This document shows positions 28,402 to 38,090 of a DNA stretch of 64,000 nt, piece by piece. The stretch spans positions 248,001-312,000 of the forward strand of contig NZ_JNXE01000002.1 in the NCBI RefSeq assembly GCF_000716605.1. Reading direction: 5' to 3'. The position numbers and the translations under genes are program-made. The notes beneath the pieces were generated by a model. The model worked only from the letters and a program-made list of their open reading frames with translations, ran no database searches and was not told the origin of the DNA. The stretch's first letter is position 1, and the number at the start of each line of letters is the position of its first letter. Source of the stretch: Streptomyces sp. NRRL F-525. Its GTDB lineage: Bacteria > Actinomycetota > Actinomycetes > Streptomycetales > Streptomycetaceae.

Positions 28402-28950
28402 ATGCGCGCGATACGCGTCGCTTCGGCCGCACTGCTGGGCATCAGCGCCCTCGCCCTGTCCGCGCCGGTCGCCGTCGCGAAGGGCGACGGCAACCACAAC
28501 ATCACGCCGTTCGGCTTCAGCATCCTGCCCTCGACGATCGCGGCGGGCGGCCAGGTGACTCTGCAGCTCGACCGTGACCAGGGGGGCTGCAAGGGCTCCG
28601 CCACGGTCTCCTCCGGGGTCTTCGACACCGTCCGGATCTCGCCGGGGCAGTCCTCGGCGTCGGCGATGGTCGACTGGGACGCGCGGCCGGGGGCGGTGTA
28701 CCAGGTGACGTTCACGTGTGACGGCGTGAGCGGCTCCACGGGTCTGACCATCGCGTCGGGCCGCACGAACAACAACATCCAGCCGCTGCAGCCGGCCCAG
28801 CAGATTCCGCGAGGGGTCCACGCCGGTGAGGGCGGCAGCATCGCCGGCTTCGACCTCAAGGAACTCGGCATCGGCGCGGCCCTCATCGCGGGCTCGGTGG
28901 GAGCGGCGTACCACTTCTCCCGCCGCCGCACCGGAGAGGACGGCGCCTGA
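28402..28950 (+). CDS. Secreted protein with C-terminal anchor, possible sortase substrate
   Basis: The 182-residue protein has a signal peptide ending near PVAVAKG, an Ig-like beta domain with two cysteines (GGCKGSATV, VTFTCDGV), a Gln/Pro-rich linker, and a C-terminal hydrophobic helix followed by SRRRTGEDGA. The helix plus basic tail is the layout of sortase-sorted proteins, but no LPxTG is present. GGAGG precedes the ATG. A TAGCGT -10 candidate lies at 28320-28325. It is a paralogue of the 29045-29551 protein and close to a class F sortase. Confidence 0.78.
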   Translation: MRAIRVASAALLGISALALSAPVAVAKGDGNHNITPFGFSILPSTIAAGGQVTLQLDRDQGGCKGSATVSSGVFDTVRISPGQSSASAMVDWDARPGAVYQVTFTCDGVSGSTGLTIASGRTNNNIQPLQPAQQIPRGVHAGEGGSIAGFDLKELGIGAALIAGSVGAAYHFSRRRTGEDGA

Positions 28951-28966
28951 CCTCGGCACCACCCGC

Positions 28967-29013
28967 ACAGGCCTTCGCCCCGGAACCCGCAAGGGTCCGG
29001 GGCGAAGGCCTGT
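28967..29013. terminator. Very strong bidirectional terminator
   Basis: ACAGGCCTTCGCCCCGGA pairs perfectly over 18 bp with its complement, continues as ACCC/GGGT with one bulged A, and closes on a GCAA tetraloop. It separates two convergent surface-protein genes. Confidence 0.85.
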
Positions 29014-29044
29014 CACCTGCGCCTGAACTCCGAAGGGGAGGAGG

Positions 29045-29551
29045 TCAGATCCCGCGCTCGGTGCGGCGGCGCATCCAGAACACCCCGCCGGCCACGACGG
29101 CCGCGGCGACCAGGCCGCCGCCGATCGCCATGTCGGTCGGGGTCGCCCCGGCGCTGCTGCTGCCGCCGAGCCCGCCGCGGACACCGCCGATGACGGTGTA
29201 GGCGTCGTCACGGGTGAGCGAGGAGCCGTTGGAGCAGCGGACCGTGATGCTGTACGAACCCGGGGTGGCCGACCGGCTGATCCTGGCCGTGCCGCTGGAC
29301 GTCGTACCGGAGCCGCCGAGCAGGGACAGGTTGGCGGGGCGTTCGAACCCCGGTGAGGTGGCGATGGCGTTGCCGCCGCTGAAGCAGCCGTCGACCGTGA
29401 CGGTGAGCTGTCCGCCGCGGGCGATCACGCTGGGCAGGGCGACGATGTTGCTGGGGCTGGCGCCCATGCCGTCCGCGACGGCCACCGGGGCGGCGAGCCC
29501 CAGGACGGCCACCGCGGCACCGGCGGCAGCCAGGGCACGAGTAGTACGCAT
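29045..29551 (-). CDS. Secreted protein with C-terminal anchor, paralogue of the convergent gene
   Basis: The 168-residue protein has signal peptide LAAAGAAVAVLGLAAPVAVA, a beta-rich domain (VIARGGQLTVTVDGCFSGG, SYSITVRCSNGSS) with two cysteines, a Gly/Ser linker, then hydrophobic helix AIGGGLVAAAVVAGGVFWM and tail RRRTERGI. Fold and layout match the 28402-28950 protein. No LPxTG motif is visible. A longer in-frame start exists but lacks a signal peptide. Confidence 0.78.
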   Translation of the reverse strand: MRTTRALAAAGAAVAVLGLAAPVAVADGMGASPSNIVALPSVIARGGQLTVTVDGCFSGGNAIATSPGFERPANLSLLGGSGTTSSGTARISRSATPGSYSITVRCSNGSSLTRDDAYTVIGGVRGGLGGSSSAGATPTDMAIGGGLVAAAVVAGGVFWMRRRTERGI

Positions 29552-29883
29552 GTCATCCTCCGCGGAAGGCGCCCCGGGACCCGTCCCCGGTCGATCGGCG
29601 AGAAAACGCCTCCCAGACGCACCCTCAGATGCCTTGCGCGCGCCCGCATTTCGAGAATGGTCCGTCCTGGTGAGAGGACACGCCGGAGGGAAAGCGCACA
29701 ATCGGATATTGCCGCAGGTCACACACCGTCAGAAAATTCCTGTGGGCGCCAACTCGTATGGCGCACATAAGGATGACCGGGCCACCCGTTCGCGCTTCCC
29801 CCGTCGCCGGTTCCGTCTTCGGCATTTAGCGTTCTCGTATGCGCGATTGACGTGGCGACGGCCGCGTCGAGAGGGGATGGCGA
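29552..29883. other. 332-bp divergent promoter region
   Basis: Separates the minus-strand surface protein from the sortase. A TAGCGT -10 candidate for the sortase is at 29827-29832, similar in context (TTTAGCGTTCTCG) to that of the 28402 gene (CCTAGCGTTTCGG). Nothing else is recognised. Confidence 0.5.
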
Positions 29884-30555
29884 ATGTCTGCGTCGGAGCT
29901 GTCCGAGCTTGCCGAAGAGGAGGAGCGGCAGAAGAAGCGCGCCCCATGGGGAGTGATAGCGCTTGTTCTGCTGACCGGTCTCGCGCTCATTCGGAATGGT
30001 TCCGGGGAGTTCGACGTCGGGCCGCCGCAGCCGGCCTCCGCCGCGGCCGCGGACGCCCGGACCGGCCACACCACGTTCGGCAAGGTCCCGGCCCCGCTGC
30101 CGTACTCCGTCGCCGACCGGGTGCGGATCCCCGCGATCCGGGTCGACGCCCCGGTCATGCCGGTGGGCCTGGACGCGGACGGCTGGGTCGGCGCCCCGCC
30201 GCCGGAGGACCCGAACCTGGCGGGCTGGTTCACCGGCGCCGTCTCCCCCGGCGAAAAGGGCACGGCGGTCGTCGTCGGCCACGTCGACAACAAAATGGGC
30301 CCCGCCGTGTTCTACGGACTCGGGGCCCTCAAGAAGGGAAATCGCGTCGAGGTCGAGCGCAAGGACGGAAAGACCGCCGTATTCGAGATCTACGGCATCG
30401 AGGTCTTCGAGAAGAAGGACTTCCCCGGCGACCGCGTCTACGCGTCCAAGGGAACTCCGGAACTCCGCGTCATCACCTGCGGCGGCGGTTTCTCCAAGCA
30501 GAACGGCTACGACGGGAACGTCGTCGTCTTCGCCCGCCTGGTCGAGGTCCGCTGA
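29884..30555 (+). CDS. Class F sortase
   Basis: The 223-residue membrane-anchored transpeptidase has an N-terminal cytosolic charged stretch, one membrane helix (WGVIALVLLTGLALI), then the sortase domain from about residue 75 with PAIRVDAPVMPVG, catalytic His in VVVGHVDN, catalytic Cys in LRVITCGGGF and an Arg in VVVFARL. Class F enzymes are actinobacterial and their physiological substrates are mostly undefined. Nearby secreted proteins with C-terminal helices and basic tails are candidate partners. ATG follows GAGAGGGGATGGCG. Confidence 0.92.
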   Translation: MSASELSELAEEEERQKKRAPWGVIALVLLTGLALIRNGSGEFDVGPPQPASAAAADARTGHTTFGKVPAPLPYSVADRVRIPAIRVDAPVMPVGLDADGWVGAPPPEDPNLAGWFTGAVSPGEKGTAVVVGHVDNKMGPAVFYGLGALKKGNRVEVERKDGKTAVFEIYGIEVFEKKDFPGDRVYASKGTPELRVITCGGGFSKQNGYDGNVVVFARLVEVR

Positions 30556-30571
30556 GCGTTCCCCGGCCGGG

Positions 30572-30586
30572 CGGGCGAAAAGCCCG
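30572..30586. terminator. Small hairpin between convergent genes
   Basis: CGGGC-gaaaa-GCCCG between the sortase and deacetylase stops. Five pairs only; weak candidate. Confidence 0.35.
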
Positions 30587-31429
30587 TCAGGTGGTGGTGC
30601 GCCGACGCGGCAGCGTCATGTGGTAGCCGGAGTCCAGGAGGTGCGGCAGGTATTCGCGCAGCGCCTTCACGCTCTGGGTCCGGTCGCCCCCGGCGTCGTG
30701 CGAGAGCACCACGACGCCGGGGGCGGCGCCGTCCTCGACCGCGTTGACGATGTGGGGGACGCCGGGGGTGTCCCAGTCGAGGGTGTCGACGGTCCACGCG
30801 AGGGGTTCCATGCCCATCTCGGAACCGAGCTGGAAGGCGGCCCGGTTCCAGGCGCCGTAGGGCGCGCGGAACCACTGCGGGCGTTCGCCGTAGGCGTCCT
30901 CGATGACGTCGCTGGTGCGTTCCATCTCCGAGCGGATCTGACCGCGGGTCATCTTGGTGAGCAGGGGGTGGGACCAGGTGTGGTTGCCGACGATGTGGCC
31001 CTCGTCGGACATGCGGGCGAGGATGTCCCGGTTCCAGTCGGCCATCTCGCCGCACACGAAGAACGTGGCACGGACGTCGTACTCGGCGAGGGTGTCGAGG
31101 ATGTGCGGGGTGTAGCGGGGGTCGGGTCCGTCGTCGAAGGTCAGGACCATGGTGTTGCCGCGTCCCGACATGCGCAGGAACGGCTCGTGCCGCACCGGGA
31201 CACGGGCGGGGGCGGCGTGGGGTGCGCCGTATCCGGCCACGGGCTGGAGGCGGTAGGAGGAGGGCTTGCGTGCGAGGCGCGGCGGGGGCCCGGCTGCGGG
31301 GGCGGCGGCCCGGACCGGGGCGTCGTCCGAGAGTCCGGAGTACAGCAGACCGGCGGTGCCGGCCGCCCCGACGGCGGCGGCGCCGGCGAGCAGGGCCCGT
31401 CGGCGCGTGAGCGACTGATCCTTCTTCAT
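30587..31429 (-). CDS. Exported polysaccharide deacetylase (NodB domain)
   Basis: This 280-residue enzyme has a Tat-like signal (LTRRRALLAGAAAVGAAGTA), a short linker and a carbohydrate esterase 4 domain with motif 1 TFDDGP, motif 2 HTWSHP, motif 3 WFRAPYG, motif 4 VDTLDW and motif 5 VLSHDAG. All metal and catalytic residues are present. It should remove N-acetyl groups from peptidoglycan or other GlcNAc polymers outside the cell. Convergent with the sortase gene. Confidence 0.92.
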   Translation of the reverse strand: MKKDQSLTRRRALLAGAAAVGAAGTAGLLYSGLSDDAPVRAAAPAAGPPPRLARKPSSYRLQPVAGYGAPHAAPARVPVRHEPFLRMSGRGNTMVLTFDDGPDPRYTPHILDTLAEYDVRATFFVCGEMADWNRDILARMSDEGHIVGNHTWSHPLLTKMTRGQIRSEMERTSDVIEDAYGERPQWFRAPYGAWNRAAFQLGSEMGMEPLAWTVDTLDWDTPGVPHIVNAVEDGAAPGVVVLSHDAGGDRTQSVKALREYLPHLLDSGYHMTLPRRRTTT

Positions 31430-31520
31430 GACTCATCAGTCGCCCGCGCGGGACCCGGCGCCCCACGGCAACACCGGTGCGGCGGCAGGAAAACACCCGC
31501 CCGGCCCAGTTCTTGCGCGC

Positions 31521-34500
31521 TCAGCGGCGCCGGACGAGGGGGAACGGCAGGGTCTCACGGATCGTCAGACCGGTGAGGAACATGACGAGTCGGTCGACGC
31601 CGATGCCGAGTCCGCCGGTGGGCGGCATCGCGTATTCGAGGGCGTCCAGGAAGTCCTCGTCCAGTTCCATCGCCTCGGGGTCTCCCCCGGCGGCGAGCAG
31701 CGACTGGGCGGTGAGGCGGCGGCGCTGCTCCACCGGATCGGTCAGCTCGGAGTAGGCGGTGCCGAGTTCGGTGCCGAAGGCCACCAGGTCCCAGCGTTCG
31801 GCCAGCCGGGGGTCGGTGCGGTGCTGGCGGGTGAGCGGGGAGACGTCGGTCGGGAAGTCCTTGTAGAAGGTCGGCAGCCGGGTCGGTTCCTCCACGAGCC
31901 GTTCGTACATCTCCAGTACGACGTCCCCGCGGCCGTCGTCGGCGCCGTACGGCACACCCGCGCGGTCGCACAGCCGATGCAGGCGGGCGAGTTCGGTGTC
32001 GGCGTCGATCTCCTCGCCCAGCGCCTCAGAGATCGCGCCGTGGACGGTCTTCACCGGCCAGGTCCCGGAGATGTCGTACTCCTCGCCGTCCTTGCGGGCG
32101 ACGGGCGAGCCGAAGGCAGCCATGGCCGCACCCTGGACGAGTTCGCGGACGAGGTCGAGCATCACGTCGTAGTCGGCGTACGCCTGGTAGGCCTCCAGCA
32201 TCGTGAACTCGGGGTTGTGCTTGTAGGAGACGCCCTCGTTGCGGAAGGTGCGGCCCATCTCGAAGACCTTCTCCAGGCCGCCGACGCAGAGCCGCTTCAG
32301 GTACAGCTCGGGGGCGATGCGCAGATACAGGTCGAGGTCGTAGGCGTTGATGTGGGTGGTGAAGGGGAGGGCGTTGGCGCCGCCGTGGATCTGTTGCAGC
32401 ATCGGGGTCTCCACCTCCAGGTACCCGCGCTCCAACAGGCCCTGGCGCAGGGCCTGTACGGCGGTGGAGCGGGCCCGGACGACGTCCCGGGCGGCGGGGC
32501 TCGCGACGAGGTCGAGGTAGCGCATGCGGACCTTGGCCTCGGGGTCGGTGAGGCCGCGGTGTTTGTCGGGCAGCGGGCGCAGGCACTTGCCGGTGAGCTG
32601 CCAGGAGGTGACGAAGACGGTGGGTTCGCCCTTGTCGCTGGTGCCCGCGCGGCCGGTCGCGGTGATGTGGTCGCCGATGTCGGTGTCGGTGACGAAGCGG
32701 TCGAGGCCGGGGCCCGACTCAGCGCGGGTCAGGGCGAGTTGATGGTCGCCGGACCAGTCGCGCAGGGTGAGGAAGACGATGCCGCCGAGGTCGCGCACGA
32801 GCATCACCCGCCCGGCGACGGTGACTTGGTCCCCCGTGCGGACCTCGGCGAGGGTGTGGGTGCGCTGCGGAACGCCGACCGGGTACGGGTCGATGCCGGC
32901 GGCGCGGAGGCGGTCGAGCTTGTGGTGCCGGACGCGGACCTGTTCGGGCAGGCCGCTCTCAGGACCCTCGTCCTCGCTGTCGAGGTCGAGCGCGGACAGA
33001 GGCGGCAGACCTGCCGTGGTCGCGGGCCGCGGTCCGCTCTTCTGGTGCCCCTTTCCCCAGAGTTGGCGCAGTGACGGTACGGAGACGAAGCCCTCAGCGA
33101 TGCCGGAGGCGAGGCTGATGCGGGCGAGGGAGGCGGTCTCGCCGTAGCAGATGAAGCGGGGGTACCACTCGGGGTGGTACTTGGCGTTGGAGCGGTAAAG
33201 GGCTTCCAGTTGCCACCACTTGGAGAAGAAGAGCAGGAGGCGGCGCCACAGGCGGAGGACCGGGCCCGCGCCGATGCGGGCGCCCTCCTCGAAGGCCGAG
33301 CGGAACACGGCGAAGTTGAGGGAGATGCGGTGGACGCCCAACTTCGGTGCGGCGGCGCAGAGTTCGGCGACCATGAACTCCATGACGCCGTTCGGGGCCG
33401 TGCGGTCGCGGCGCATCAGGTCGAGGGAGACGCCGTCGCTGCCCCAGGGGACGAGGGAGAGCAGGGCGAGCAACTTGCCGTCCTCGTCGAGTGCTTCGAC
33501 CAGGAGGCAGTCGCCGTCGGCCGGGTCGCCGAGGCGGTCCAGGGCCATGGAGAAGCCGCGTTCGGTCTCGGTGTCGCGCCAGGCGTCGGCGCGGTCGACG
33601 ACCTCCTCCATCTCCGTGTCCGTGAGCGTGGCGTGGCGGCGGATGCGGCAGGTGGCACCGGCGCGGCGGACCCGGCCGACGGCCTGGCGGGTGACGCGCA
33701 TGTCGCGGCCGGCGAGGTCGAAGTCGGCGACGTGCAGGATGGCCTCGTCGCCGAGTTGGAGGGCGCCGAGTCCCGCGCGGGCGAAGGCTTTCGCCCCGTC
33801 CTCGGAGGCGCCCATCACGGCGGGGGCCCAGCCGTGGCGGCGGGCCACGTCCAGCCAGGCGGCGATGGCGTGCGGCCAGGCCTCGCGGTCGCCGACCGGG
33901 TCGCCGCTGGCGAGGCAGACGCCGGCCTCGACGCGGTAGGTGACGGCGGCCTTTCCGCTGGGCGAGAAGACGACGGCCTTGTCGCGCCGGGTGGCGAAGT
34001 AGCCGAGGGAGTCGTGGCCGCCGTAGGTCTTCAGGAGGGCGCGGATGCGGTCCTCCTCGTCGCCGTGCAGGGCCGCTTCGAGGCGTTGGGAGCGGAAGAG
34101 GACGGTGGCCGCGTTCAGGAGGGCGAGCGCGCCGAAGAGGCCGAGGAGGAAGGACACGGCTCGGGGCGGGCGGCCGTTGAAGGAGCGGTCGGAGACCAGG
34201 CCGCCGCAGACGCGGTTGGCCGCCAGGGCCAGGTGCTGGCTCTCGGGCAGGGTGCCGGGGAACAGGGAGACCAGTCCCCAGCCGGCGAGGATCGCCACGG
34301 CGAGCCCGCCGAACAGGACGGCGAGGGCTCGTCGTACCGCCGCGCGTCGGGAGGCTGCGTAGAACTGTCGGCGCGCCACGATCAGCAGGACCAGCAGCAG
34401 GACGCACACGATGAGGGACGGGAGGGACGCGGCGTACAGGCCGAGAGCCACGCCCAGGGCGTCCGTGAGGACCAGCAGGCCGAGGTAGACGACGACCAGC

Positions 34501-34787
34501 CACCAGGCGATCCTCTTGCGGGCCGCGGTAGCGGCGGCGAGCAGGAAGAGGAAGACGGCGTAGGCGAGGTTGGCGCTGACGGGGACGATCAGGAGGTCGA
34601 GGAAGCGGACCACCGGGCGCAGTACGCGGCGCAGCGGGGCGATGAAGGCGAGCAGGACGCAGAGCAGGCCGAGGGCGCCGAAGAAGGTCGCGAAGCCTTC
34701 GGGCACCCGGCTGAGGAACCCGTTGCCGGGCGGTCGTATCGGACCCTTGGTGTCCTTGGGCCTGGCGGCCTCCACCGTGGCAGTCAT
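31521..34787 (-). CDS. lysX: LysX, lysyl-phosphatidylglycerol synthase fused to lysyl-tRNA synthetase
   Basis: This 1088-residue fusion has N-terminal membrane helices ([43 protein letters not shown]), then an MprF-type aminoacyl-lipid transferase domain (about 250-570; [30 protein letters not shown]). A class II LysRS follows: OB-fold ([15 protein letters not shown]) and catalytic core ([39 protein letters not shown]). It charges tRNA with lysine and transfers lysine to phosphatidylglycerol, lowering surface charge and resisting cationic peptides. The ATG ([10 protein letters not shown]) is the natural start. Confidence 0.95.
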   Translation of the reverse strand: MTATVEAARPKDTKGPIRPPGNGFLSRVPEGFATFFGALGLLCVLLAFIAPLRRVLRPVVRFLDLLIVPVSANLAYAVFLFLLAAATAARKRIAWWLVVVYLGLLVLTDALGVALGLYAASLPSLIVCVLLLVLLIVARRQFYAASRRAAVRRALAVLFGGLAVAILAGWGLVSLFPGTLPESQHLALAANRVCGGLVSDRSFNGRPPRAVSFLLGLFGALALLNAATVLFRSQRLEAALHGDEEDRIRALLKTYGGHDSLGYFATRRDKAVVFSPSGKAAVTYRVEAGVCLASGDPVGDREAWPHAIAAWLDVARRHGWAPAVMGASEDGAKAFARAGLGALQLGDEAILHVADFDLAGRDMRVTRQAVGRVRRAGATCRIRRHATLTDTEMEEVVDRADAWRDTETERGFSMALDRLGDPADGDCLLVEALDEDGKLLALLSLVPWGSDGVSLDLMRRDRTAPNGVMEFMVAELCAAAPKLGVHRISLNFAVFRSAFEEGARIGAGPVLRLWRRLLLFFSKWWQLEALYRSNAKYHPEWYPRFICYGETASLARISLASGIAEGFVSVPSLRQLWGKGHQKSGPRPATTAGLPPLSALDLDSEDEGPESGLPEQVRVRHHKLDRLRAAGIDPYPVGVPQRTHTLAEVRTGDQVTVAGRVMLVRDLGGIVFLTLRDWSGDHQLALTRAESGPGLDRFVTDTDIGDHITATGRAGTSDKGEPTVFVTSWQLTGKCLRPLPDKHRGLTDPEAKVRMRYLDLVASPAARDVVRARSTAVQALRQGLLERGYLEVETPMLQQIHGGANALPFTTHINAYDLDLYLRIAPELYLKRLCVGGLEKVFEMGRTFRNEGVSYKHNPEFTMLEAYQAYADYDVMLDLVRELVQGAAMAAFGSPVARKDGEEYDISGTWPVKTVHGAISEALGEEIDADTELARLHRLCDRAGVPYGADDGRGDVVLEMYERLVEEPTRLPTFYKDFPTDVSPLTRQHRTDPRLAERWDLVAFGTELGTAYSELTDPVEQRRRLTAQSLLAAGGDPEAMELDEDFLDALEYAMPPTGGLGIGVDRLVMFLTGLTIRETLPFPLVRRR

Positions 34788-34877
34788 GGTTCCGACTGTA
34801 GGAACAGGGCGGGCGGCGCGCCCGTCGAGCGCTCCCGGGCGGGTTCAGGACCTGCGGGTTCCGATAGCCTCACGGCC

Positions 34878-35339
34878 GTGACGGAACAGCACTCAACTCA
34901 GTTCGAGCGGGGCACGGACGGGCCCAAGGTGATCGTGGCCGGAGTCGACGGCTCCGACTCCTCCCTCCGGGCCGCGTCCTACGCCGCGGGCCTGGCCAGA
35001 CGCCAGGGCGCGCTGCTCGCCCTCGTGTACGTGCAGCCGGTACTGGCGGCGGGCGCGGCCATGGGAGCACCGGTCGCCGACACCACCGACGAGATCGCCG
35101 AGAACCTCGTCGCCCAGATCCGCCACGAGACCGAGCGCGTGAAGGGGATATTCGACATCCGCTGGGAATTCCACACGTTCCGCGGCGACCCCTACGGCGG
35201 CCTGGTCAAGGCGGCCGACGAACTCAAGGCCGACGCGGTCATCGTGGGCGCCTCGGAGCAGGCGGGGCACCGGATCATCGGCTCGGTGGCGGTGCGGTTG
35301 GTGAAGGCGGGGCGGTGGCCGGTGACGGTCGTACCTTAG
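34878..35339 (+). CDS. Universal stress protein (UspA domain)
   Basis: The 153-residue single-domain Usp has VIVAGVDGSDSSLRA at the N-terminus and the ATP-binding pattern VGASEQAGHRIIGSVAVRL near the end (G-2X-G-9X-G-S type), followed by WPVTVVP. It is a cytosolic stress/dormancy protein. The GTG start lies about seven bases after TAGCCT, so the transcript is probably leaderless. Divergent from lysX across 90 bp. Confidence 0.9.
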   Translation: MTEQHSTQFERGTDGPKVIVAGVDGSDSSLRAASYAAGLARRQGALLALVYVQPVLAAGAAMGAPVADTTDEIAENLVAQIRHETERVKGIFDIRWEFHTFRGDPYGGLVKAADELKADAVIVGASEQAGHRIIGSVAVRLVKAGRWPVTVVP

Positions 35340-35356
35340 AGAGCCGTACTGAGCCC

Positions 35357-36172
35357 TCAGAGGGAGCGCAGGAACTGCCCGAGGAGCGGGTTGAACTCCT
35401 CGGGCTTCTCCATGTTCGGGTAGTGGCCGACGCCTTCGATGGTCGCGGCGCGGCCGTTGGGGACCGTGTCGGCGAAGCGTTGGGCCATGGCGATGCTGTC
35501 CGGCCAGTCGGCGGCGCCGTGGATGGCCAGCACCGGGACGTCCAGCTTCGGGACGCCGGACCACGGGTCGGGCAGCGGGACGTACCAGTCCTTCTCGCCC
35601 GGGGTGTGCTTGGAGATCGTGTGGGCGGTCAGTTCGCGCAGGCGGCGGATGACCGTCGGGTCGACCTCGGCCACCGCGCGGCGCGGGCCCGCCACCCCCT
35701 GCGTGAACTGGTCGAGCCAGGCCGGGATGTCGCCGGCGGCGAGCAACTGCCCGGCGCGGGCGGTGTGTTCCAGCAGCTCGGGGTCCTTGTACTCGAACGC
35801 GCTCGTGCCGCCGCCGCTGACGACGATCGCGCGGACCAGTTCGGGGTGTTCCAGCGCGGTGTCGGTCGTGACGCCCGCGCCCATGGACAGGCCGACCAGG
35901 ACCGCGGGCCCCAGGTCGAGGTGGCGCAGGAGACCCGCCAGGTCGTCGGCCCAGCGGAACGGCGCGCTCGCGTTGGCCGAGAAGCCGTGGCCCCGGATGT
36001 CGGGCGCGATGACGCGGAAGTCGGCGGCCAGGGACGGTAGTTGGTCGTCGAAGACCCGGTGGTCGGCGAAGCCGGAGTGGAGGAGGACCACGGGGTCGCC
36101 GGTGCCCACGTCGAGGTAGGCGAGGTCCCCGTCGGCAGATGCGAAGAAGCTCAGTTCCGAAGCAGCTGTCAT
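35357..36172 (-). CDS. Alpha/beta hydrolase controlled by divergent MarR
   Basis: The 271-residue alpha/beta-fold hydrolase has oxyanion segment LLHSGFADHRVF, nucleophile elbow GLSMGAG, acid region IHGAADWPDS and catalytic His in EGVGHYPNMEKP. Resembles 3-oxoadipate enol-lactonase-like and epoxide/ester hydrolases; the substrate is unknown. The ATG lies inside an operator palindrome (36171-36189), and the marR gene diverges from it, so it is very likely the regulated target. Confidence 0.9.
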   Translation of the reverse strand: MTAASELSFFASADGDLAYLDVGTGDPVVLLHSGFADHRVFDDQLPSLAADFRVIAPDIRGHGFSANASAPFRWADDLAGLLRHLDLGPAVLVGLSMGAGVTTDTALEHPELVRAIVVSGGGTSAFEYKDPELLEHTARAGQLLAAGDIPAWLDQFTQGVAGPRRAVAEVDPTVIRRLRELTAHTISKHTPGEKDWYVPLPDPWSGVPKLDVPVLAIHGAADWPDSIAMAQRFADTVPNGRAATIEGVGHYPNMEKPEEFNPLLGQFLRSL

Positions 36173-36189
36173 GACAACCAAGGTGTCAT
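36171..36189. promoter_or_regulatory. MarR operator 1
   Basis: ATGACA-accaagg-TGTCAT, perfect six-base arms, overlapping the start codon of the hydrolase. It shares CAACC(A/C)AGGTGTCAT with operator 2, 31 bp (about three helical turns) away. Confidence 0.72.
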
Positions 36190-36205
36190 CCTGGCCGGAT
36201 TTTGG

Positions 36206-36220
36206 CAACCCAGGTGTCAT
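36206..36220. promoter_or_regulatory. MarR operator 2
   Basis: CAACCCAGGTGTCAT, 14 of 15 bases identical to 36175-36189 in the same direction, ending 9 bp before the marR GTG. Expected to mediate autoregulation. Confidence 0.62.
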
Positions 36221-36229
36221 GATGAGGCC

Positions 36230-36715
36230 GTGAACGACTCCCCTTCCCCGGCTCCCGCTCCCCTCTCCCCCGACGAACTCGGCCACCGCCTCACCGAGGT
36301 GTTCGACCTCGTCGGCCCGCTCTACCGGCGCGCCGCGCGCAAGGTCGAGCAGGCCGAACCGGTCGAGGGCGTGTCCGCGGGCGTGCGCGCCGTCCTGAAC
36401 CTGCTGCGCCTGCACGGGCCCATGACGGTTCCTCAGATGGGCCGCGACCAGGCACTGAGCCGGCAGTTCGTGCAGCGCATGGTCAACGACGCGGCGGCAC
36501 ACGGCTGGGTCGAGAGCGTCCCGAACCCGGCGCACCAGCGGTCCTCCCTCATCCGGCTGACCGACACCGGCCGCTCGACCATCACCGATGTCCTGGGCCG
36601 CGAGCACTACTTGATGCGCCAGGTCGGCGGCGAGCTGACGGAGGCCGACGTCCGCGCGTGCGCGAAGGTGCTCGCCCAGATGCTGGAGACCTTCGCGCAC
36701 GTCGACGTCGACTGA
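36230..36715 (+). CDS. MarR-family regulator
   Basis: The 161-residue winged-helix regulator has dimer helix LTEVFDLVGPLYRRAARKV, HTH GPMTVPQMGRDQALSRQFVQ and a wing around VPNPAHQRSSLIRLTDTG. MarR proteins repress a neighbouring gene and themselves until a small ligand binds. The GTG start is chosen because upstream sequence holds the paired operators. Convergent end with the CapA-like gene leaves nine bases. Confidence 0.9.
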   Translation: MNDSPSPAPAPLSPDELGHRLTEVFDLVGPLYRRAARKVEQAEPVEGVSAGVRAVLNLLRLHGPMTVPQMGRDQALSRQFVQRMVNDAAAHGWVESVPNPAHQRSSLIRLTDTGRSTITDVLGREHYLMRQVGGELTEADVRACAKVLAQMLETFAHVDVD

Positions 36716-36724
36716 CCCCCGGGC

Positions 36725-37867
36725 CTACTTCCCCATCACCAGCCCGTCCTTCGCCGCGCCCCGGCTCAGCACCACCTCGCGGATGCGGTCGCGGTCGCCG
36801 GTCAGGTCGGCGCCCTGGCCGATCGCCTGGTTGACGTCGACGACCCGGCCCGCGTCGATGTCGAACAGCTGCGGGACGAACTCCGCCTTCGTCACCTCCC
36901 AGCGCCCTCCGTGCCGGGCGGGCGGCACGAAGGTGAAGCGGCCGAGGGTGCTCAGGTTGCCGCCGGGGTCCTGAGTGCCCGCGTTGTCGTACATCTCGCC
37001 GGTGATCTGGTCACCGAGCCCGTAGACCACCCAGGTGCCGTTCACCTTCTCGTACGGCTGCGGGGCGTGGGCCTGGGTGCCGAGGATCAGGTCGATGTCG
37101 GGGCGGCCGCCGGTGCGGGCGGCGGTGAGTTCACTGGCCAGCGCGAGCTGTTGCGGGTCGGGCGCGTTCTGGCCCGCCGTGCCCCAGCGCAGGGAGACGA
37201 CCACCACGTCGGCGCCCGCGCGACGGGCCGCCCGCGCGTCGGCGAGGACGCGGGCGGGGTCGAGGAGGTTGACGGCCCAGGGCTCGGCCGGCGGGAGCGG
37301 GACGCCGTTCGTGTCGGCGGTGTACGCGAGGTGGGCGACCTTCGCCGGACCGGCGCGCAGCAGGGTGACCGTGCGCGCCTCGGCGTCGGTGCGCGCCGTC
37401 CCCGTGTGCCGTACGCCCGCGCGGTCCAGGGTGTCGAGGGTGCGCTGGATGCCGACGGTCCCGGCGTCGAGGCTGTGGTCGGACGCGGTGGAGCAGCTGT
37501 CGTAGCCGGTCGCGGCGAGGCCCTGGGCCGCCTCGGGCGGGGAGGTGAGGGCGGCGGTGCCGGTGGCGGAGTCGCCGTAGACGCTCTCGATATGACACAG
37601 CGCCAGGTCGGCGTGGGAGACGAGGGGTTGGACCGCGGCGAGCATCGGGCGGAAGTCGTAGCCGGTGCCGCCGGCGTCGAAGCGGGCGCGGTCGACGACG
37701 GCGCTCTGCGGGAGGATGTCTCCGGCGGCGACGAGGGTGAAGCCGCGGGCGGCGGGGGGCGCCGGGCGGCCGGTCGCCTCGGAGTCGTGGTGCTGGGCCT
37801 GGCAGGCGGCGGCCGCGGTGAGAACGGCGGCGACGGCGACGGCCACCTGCTGTCTGCGTGCGATCAT
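36725..37867 (-). CDS. CapA-family metallophosphatase-fold exported protein
   Basis: The 380-residue protein has a signal peptide that may be a lipoprotein type (VLTAAAACQAQ, weak lipobox) and a CapA/PgsA domain: FTLVAAGDILPQ, ALCHIESVYG, TASDHSLDAG, VVVSLRWGTA and ILGTQAHAPQPYEKVNG. Gly/Asp/His residues typical of the metal site are present. The family includes the CapA component of poly-gamma-glutamate export, but no capB/capC is nearby, so the role is open. The ATG is preferred to an adjacent TTG. Confidence 0.85.
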   Translation of the reverse strand: MIARRQQVAVAVAAVLTAAAACQAQHHDSEATGRPAPPAARGFTLVAAGDILPQSAVVDRARFDAGGTGYDFRPMLAAVQPLVSHADLALCHIESVYGDSATGTAALTSPPEAAQGLAATGYDSCSTASDHSLDAGTVGIQRTLDTLDRAGVRHTGTARTDAEARTVTLLRAGPAKVAHLAYTADTNGVPLPPAEPWAVNLLDPARVLADARAARRAGADVVVVSLRWGTAGQNAPDPQQLALASELTAARTGGRPDIDLILGTQAHAPQPYEKVNGTWVVYGLGDQITGEMYDNAGTQDPGGNLSTLGRFTFVPPARHGGRWEVTKAEFVPQLFDIDAGRVVDVNQAIGQGADLTGDRDRIREVVLSRGAAKDGLVMGK

Positions 37868-38090
37868 CAATTCACCCCACTGTGGTCATATTTACCCACC
37901 AATAGGTATGAACTTCACCGGCCCCGCAAACGACTTCCGGCCTCTGATGACCCGTCCGGTGTGCGCGTGCGGCGGATCGCCGGGGAGCGCGGACCGTTCG
38001 TCGCACCGTTCGTCGACGCGATCGACCGTCCGCCGCAAGCCCCTCGTGCGCCCCCTGTCCCCGGACGCCCCCCTGCGATGCCATACGGCC

